The notes beneath the pieces are model-generated. The model did no database searches. It saw only the letters and a list, made by a program, of their open reading frames with translations, and was not told the DNA's origin. 9,139 nucleotides of DNA from positions 1 to 9,139 of the forward strand of contig JBFWMP010000116.1 of NCBI GenBank assembly GCA_050251575.1, in the 5' to 3' direction. Numbering within the stretch: the stretch's first letter is position 1; every line of letters starts with the position of its first letter. This stretch comes from X23 sp050251575. Lineage in GTDB: Bacteria; Bacillota; Clostridia; SK-Y3. Below, piece after piece: positions 6,366 through 9,139 of this stretch. A program made the position numbers and the translations under genes.

Positions 6366-6402
6366 ATCTTATCAAACTTTTATCACAATTTTACAATATC
6401 CT
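6366..6402 (+). promoter_or_regulatory. activator-type promoter of the polyferredoxin operon (site C)
   Basis: Plus strand: ATCTTATCAAA (6366-6376) and CTTTTATCACA (6377-6387), then 9 bp, then TATCCT (6397-6402), a weaker -10 matching TATAAT at 4 of 6. The box and spacing match sites A and B in the opposite orientation. A weak -10 with no -35 suggests strong dependence on the activator. Transcription would start near 6409, 30 nt before the ATG. Confidence 0.68.
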
Positions 6403-6438
6403 TAGAATAGAGATAGTAAATATTAAGGAGGTCTATGT

Positions 6439-7314
6439 ATGACACAAAAAACAGTTCCTAAAAATTCTTCCCCTGCAACAAAAATATCCACAAAGACAAA
6501 ACCTTGGTATCGTACTGCCGTACAAATTTTTTTCTTTGTCTTGATAGCACTGATTAGCCTTAGTCACATTTTTGAAGAAGCAGGAATAGCCATTCCATTC
6601 CTATCCAATGCTTCCCTTCACGCCATCTGTCCTTTTGGCGGAGTTGTTTCAATTTATAAGTTTACAACGGTAGGAACCTTTGTACAAAAAATCCATGAGT
6701 CTTCGTTTATTCTTATGATCATCACCTTTTTGTTAGCCATTGCTTTTGGTCCGATTTTCTGCGGCTGGGTTTGTCCTTTTGGAACTTTTCAAGAATGGAT
6801 AGCTAAAATAGGTCGTAAAATTTTTGGAAAACGATATAATCATTTCATTCCGGTAAAATTTGATAAATACTTGCGGTTTGTAAGATATATTGTTCTGGCA
6901 TTAGTTGTCTATAAAACAGCCATATCAGCCAAACTTTTGTTTCAGGATATTGATCCCTATTATGCTCTATTCAACTTCTGGTCAGACGAAGTGAGTATCA
7001 TTGCACTTATCATTCTTGGGGTAACTATTATTCTATCTCTTTTAGTAGAACGCCCATGGTGCAAATACATCTGCCCTTATGGTGCTGCCCTGGGAATTTT
7101 TAATGTGTTCAGGATTTTCAAGGTACGAAGGAATCCTTCCAGCTGTATTAACTGCAAAATTTGTGATAAAACTTGCCCTATGAACATTACAGTTTCTACC
7201 GGTACCGCTGTTCTGAATCATCAATGCATCAGCTGCTTAAAGTGCACTTCTGAAGACACATGTCCTGTCGCAGGTACCGTAGAACTGTCTATAAAGGGGG
7301 AAATAAAAATATGA
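6439..7314 (+). CDS. NapH-like membrane-bound 4Fe-4S polyferredoxin
   Basis: 291 residues. Four likely membrane segments (about 28-46, 88-107, 146-164, 186-204). Cysteine motifs of the NapH/MauN/NosR-type membrane ferredoxin group (COG0348): ICPFGG (C64), CGWVCPFG (C108, C112) and CKYICPYG (C208, C212). Two C-terminal 4Fe-4S clusters follow: CINCKICDKTCP (C236, C239, C242, C246) and a second with C263, C266, C269 and C275, whose last gap is five residues instead of three. Family knowledge: these proteins pass electrons across or along the membrane between quinones or other carriers and extracytoplasmic redox proteins. The partner is not known here; no nap, nos or mau genes are nearby. AAGGAGG (6425-6431) lies 7 nt before the ATG; a competing out-of-frame ATG at 6435 gives only a very short peptide. 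Overlaps the next gene by 4 nt and is preceded by the two-component box. Confidence 0.9.
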   Translation: MTQKTVPKNSSPATKISTKTKPWYRTAVQIFFFVLIALISLSHIFEEAGIAIPFLSNASLHAICPFGGVVSIYKFTTVGTFVQKIHESSFILMIITFLLAIAFGPIFCGWVCPFGTFQEWIAKIGRKIFGKRYNHFIPVKFDKYLRFVRYIVLALVVYKTAISAKLLFQDIDPYYALFNFWSDEVSIIALIILGVTIILSLLVERPWCKYICPYGAALGIFNVFRIFKVRRNPSSCINCKICDKTCPMNITVSTGTAVLNHQCISCLKCTSEDTCPVAGTVELSIKGEIKI

Positions 7315-8051
7315 AATTAAAATCGCTGCACATAATGGTTATCATATTTGCATTCATATTTGGAGGTATTACCTTGACATCGGCACTGGGCTTTTGGAAA
7401 ACCACCAATGATAAAGTTCCTGCCGCATACAAGGATGGAAAATTCGCAGGTCAATATGATCCGGCAGATATCCGAGGTTCCTATACCTTTGCTGATATTT
7501 TCAACACTTTTGACGTTCCTGTTGAAGATTTAGCGAAAGCTTTCAATGTAAAAGATCCGGATAGATACGCCTCCTTTCAATGCAAAGAACTGGAAACCCT
7601 TTATTCCTCATTAGCTGCCGAAGGCAAAGAAGTAGGAACCGGCTCGGTCCGCTATTTTGTTGCACTATATAAAGGGCTTCCGATAGATGCTGGAGAAGGA
7701 ACCTACCTTCCAAAACCTGCTGTAGAAATACTGAAAGCAAAAGCTGCACTTACTGAAGAACAACTAAAATCTATTGAAAAATACTCCGTATCTTTGCCAG
7801 AAGTACCGGCAGCATCCTCTGCAGCTATATCTTCATCTGAAAATGCGTCCAGCGAAATGATAATAAAAGGAAACACTACCTTTAAAGATTTAATGGATTG
7901 GGGTATTAAAAAAGAAGAAATCGAAAAAATTATCAATGATAAAATACCTGATTCAGCTAAAACAATCAGGGATTATGCGTCAACTAAAGCTGTTGAGTTC
8001 AGTACACTCAAGGAACCACTGCAAAAGCTTGTTGATGATACTAAAAGGTGA
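7311..8051 (+). CDS. membrane-anchored protein with duplicated IRGSYTF-type helical motif
   Basis: 246 residues from the ATG at 7311, which overlaps the polyferredoxin stop (ATGA); GGGGG at 7296-7300 is the ribosome binding site. An in-frame start at 7260 is rejected because it lies inside the upstream gene and would destroy the membrane anchor. One N-terminal membrane segment (about 7-27) leaves the rest outside the cell. Residues 54-101 (IRGSYTFADIFNTF, then VEDLAKAF and FQCKELETLY) and 185-242 (IKGNTTFKDLMDW, then KEEIEKII and VEFSTLKEPLQKL) look like two diverged copies of one helical unit. Between them lie a conserved-looking stretch (112-140, VRYFVALYKGLP and TYLPKPAVEIL) and a Ser/Ala-rich linker (about 165-183). 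I recall similar sequences beside or fused to membrane ferredoxins in Clostridia, without an assigned function. Probably a partner or sensor for the polyferredoxin. Confidence 0.82.
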   Translation: MKLKSLHIMVIIFAFIFGGITLTSALGFWKTTNDKVPAAYKDGKFAGQYDPADIRGSYTFADIFNTFDVPVEDLAKAFNVKDPDRYASFQCKELETLYSSLAAEGKEVGTGSVRYFVALYKGLPIDAGEGTYLPKPAVEILKAKAALTEEQLKSIEKYSVSLPEVPAASSAAISSSENASSEMIIKGNTTFKDLMDWGIKKEEIEKIINDKIPDSAKTIRDYASTKAVEFSTLKEPLQKLVDDTKR

Positions 8052-8080
8052 CAGGGGGCGGTTCTCTGTCACCTTTTTTT
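8043..8080 (+). terminator. intrinsic terminator overlapping the stop codon
   Basis: AAAAGGTGACAG (8043-8054) pairs perfectly with CTGTCACCTTTT (8066-8077), extendable by G-U and G-C pairs inside the loop, and is followed by a run of seven Ts (8074-8080). The TGA stop of the upstream gene (8049-8051) lies in the left arm. On the minus strand the same hairpin is followed by TTTT, so it can also end the converging pyruvate-dikinase-like gene, which stops at 8088. Confidence 0.93.
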
Positions 8081-8087
8081 GATATAC

Positions 8088-9139
8088 TTACCTGCATAAT
8101 AGTGTCTGCGTTACAATATCCGAAAATATTTCCATTCTGTCTGTTTTTGCAATATGGATTACATCTGAAAGCTGCGTACTTTGAGGTGAAATGGATTCTA
8201 ATATGTTCTCTCTTTCTAAAATGCGATCCGGATGAAACACAACGTCTTTTTGACCGTCAAAAATTGCTACATAAAAGATTCCGCTTTCCACAAGGTCTTG
8301 GAAAAAGTGGCTGCCATAAGATAGCTCAGGCATAAATCCTGCCTCATTTGACGCCACCTCACAGATAACCGACATATTACACAGCTCTGTAAAATGTACC
8401 GGCACGCCTAATGACGGTGTAGAAGTTCCCCACCTGCCCGGACCCATTAGCATAACATTTTCCCCTTTCAATGCAGTATTTATCATACCAATCTGCCTTG
8501 CAACAGCATACTTTCCCTGGTCATTAAGCTCTAGATACGCTTGTGCACGAACAAAAACTATAAAGTCAATAGACAATCGAATATTCCCCCCCATAAAGTT
8601 TCCTTTTGTAGAAAAGAAACAGTTCTGCGCGTCAATCAGCTTCGGCATTTCAACCGCTTGCCCCAGTCCTCTTGTCTGTAAAGGACGACACTGCAGAAGG
8701 TTAACTTTAAACTTTTTATCTTTTGTAAAATTAACAGTAAATTCAATATCTACAGGGTAATCATAAATTTTAGACAACAGTGCCAGCATATCTTTCATAA
8801 AATGGGAAAATTGAGTATCTTTGAGCATCTTTTTGAAATCAAGGATATAAGGCATCTTTATATCGGTATATCCTAACTCACGCAGACGATTTGCTGTTTC
8901 ATAGTCCAGACGGGCAAACAATTCTTTCTCTGCTTTTATATTATAGGACATAATCTCTTCTACGCTTTTATTTGTTATAACATTTTCTCTCAGAGAAAGC
9001 ACATCAACATAATGCTGAGAATACTTGTTCTGATCTTCATAATTGATTAGAGGTACACGCAAAGGATTATCCAGGCATACAATTCTTGCATAGTCACCAA
9101 CCGTTCTATCTACTGCCCTTGTACCCAGCCCGAATACCA
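8088..9139 (-). CDS. PEP/pyruvate-binding (pyruvate phosphate dikinase-like) protein, C-terminal part
   Basis: The frame is open from the right edge to a TAA at 8088 (349 codons seen), so the N-terminus is missing. A start at 9062 (TTG) is rejected because the reading frame continues upstream with the family motif GLGTRAVDRTVGDYARIVCL. Further family motifs are FTVNFTKDKKFKVNLLQCRP and MGPGRWGTSTPSLGVPVHF followed by ELSYGSHFFQDLVESGIFYV. These belong to the PEP/pyruvate-binding domain (PPDK_N, COG0574) of pyruvate phosphate dikinase and PEP synthase, an ATP-grasp-like fold. The protein ends about 150 residues after GPGRWGTS, and no mobile phosphohistidine domain (TSH-type motif) follows, so it is not an ordinary dikinase; I recall stand-alone proteins of this kind in Clostridia, but their reaction is uncertain. 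It is convergent with the polyferredoxin operon and unrelated to it as far as can be seen. Confidence 0.85.
   Translation of the reverse strand, partial: VFGLGTRAVDRTVGDYARIVCLDNPLRVPLINYEDQNKYSQHYVDVLSLRENVITNKSVEEIMSYNIKAEKELFARLDYETANRLRELGYTDIKMPYILDFKKMLKDTQFSHFMKDMLALLSKIYDYPVDIEFTVNFTKDKKFKVNLLQCRPLQTRGLGQAVEMPKLIDAQNCFFSTKGNFMGGNIRLSIDFIVFVRAQAYLELNDQGKYAVARQIGMINTALKGENVMLMGPGRWGTSTPSLGVPVHFTELCNMSVICEVASNEAGFMPELSYGSHFFQDLVESGIFYVAIFDGQKDVVFHPDRILERENILESISPQSTQLSDVIHIAKTDRMEIFSDIVTQTLLCR

Noticed and set aside
7260..7310. Upstream in-frame start for the repeat protein
   Set aside because: It lies within the polyferredoxin gene's Fe-S motif, has no Shine-Dalgarno, and would put a charged extension ahead of the membrane anchor.
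8048..8335. Plus-strand open frame of 95 codons
   Set aside because: It begins in the terminator and is antisense to the conserved pyruvate-dikinase-like gene.
9060..9062. TTG start for the PEP/pyruvate-binding protein
   Set aside because: The same frame continues to the window edge with recognisable family sequence, so the TTG is an internal leucine codon.

Overview
The window looks like chromosomal DNA from a low-GC Gram-positive anaerobe of the class Clostridia. The sequence is AT-rich, ribosome binding sites are strong AGGAGG types, there are Spo0A-box-like sequences, and the protein types (DUF2680 secreted protein, NapH-like membrane ferredoxin, dCache receptor, pyruvate-phosphate-dikinase-like protein) are typical of that group. 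Genus cannot be set from the sequence alone. No rRNA, tRNA, CRISPR array, insertion sequence or phage gene was seen.

Layout. Positions 1-1129 (minus) hold the N-terminal part of a membrane dCache-HAMP receptor whose output domain lies off the left edge. Its ~190-nt leader (1130-1320) has a near-consensus promoter overlapped by tandem 0A-box-like sequences, and it may contain a frame-broken coding remnant. A zinc-dependent alcohol dehydrogenase (1535-2665) and a lipoprotein with a beta-rich domain (2812-3381) follow on the plus strand. A 24-bp-arm bidirectional terminator (3443-3501) separates the lipoprotein from three minus-strand genes: response regulator (6203-5484), histidine kinase (5487-4090, 4-nt overlap) and a secreted DUF2680 protein (3986-3507). 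Divergent from the regulator is a two-gene plus-strand operon: a membrane polyferredoxin (6439-7314) and a membrane-anchored protein with an internally repeated helical motif (7311-8051, 4-nt overlap). It ends in a terminator whose stem contains the stop codon. The right edge (8088-9139, minus) is the C-terminal part of a PEP/pyruvate-binding protein.

How the parts work together. The main discovery is regulatory. Three promoters, in front of the response regulator, the DUF2680 gene and the polyferredoxin operon, carry the same pair of 11-bp direct repeats (consensus roughly YTATCAWA then STTYTATCACA). In each case the pair ends exactly 9 bp before a -10 element and takes the place of the -35. 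This is the geometry expected for a PhoB/OmpR-class activator, so the window most likely holds a complete self-regulating two-component system with its extracytoplasmic and membrane redox targets on both sides. The signal sensed and the electron-transfer reaction are unknown.
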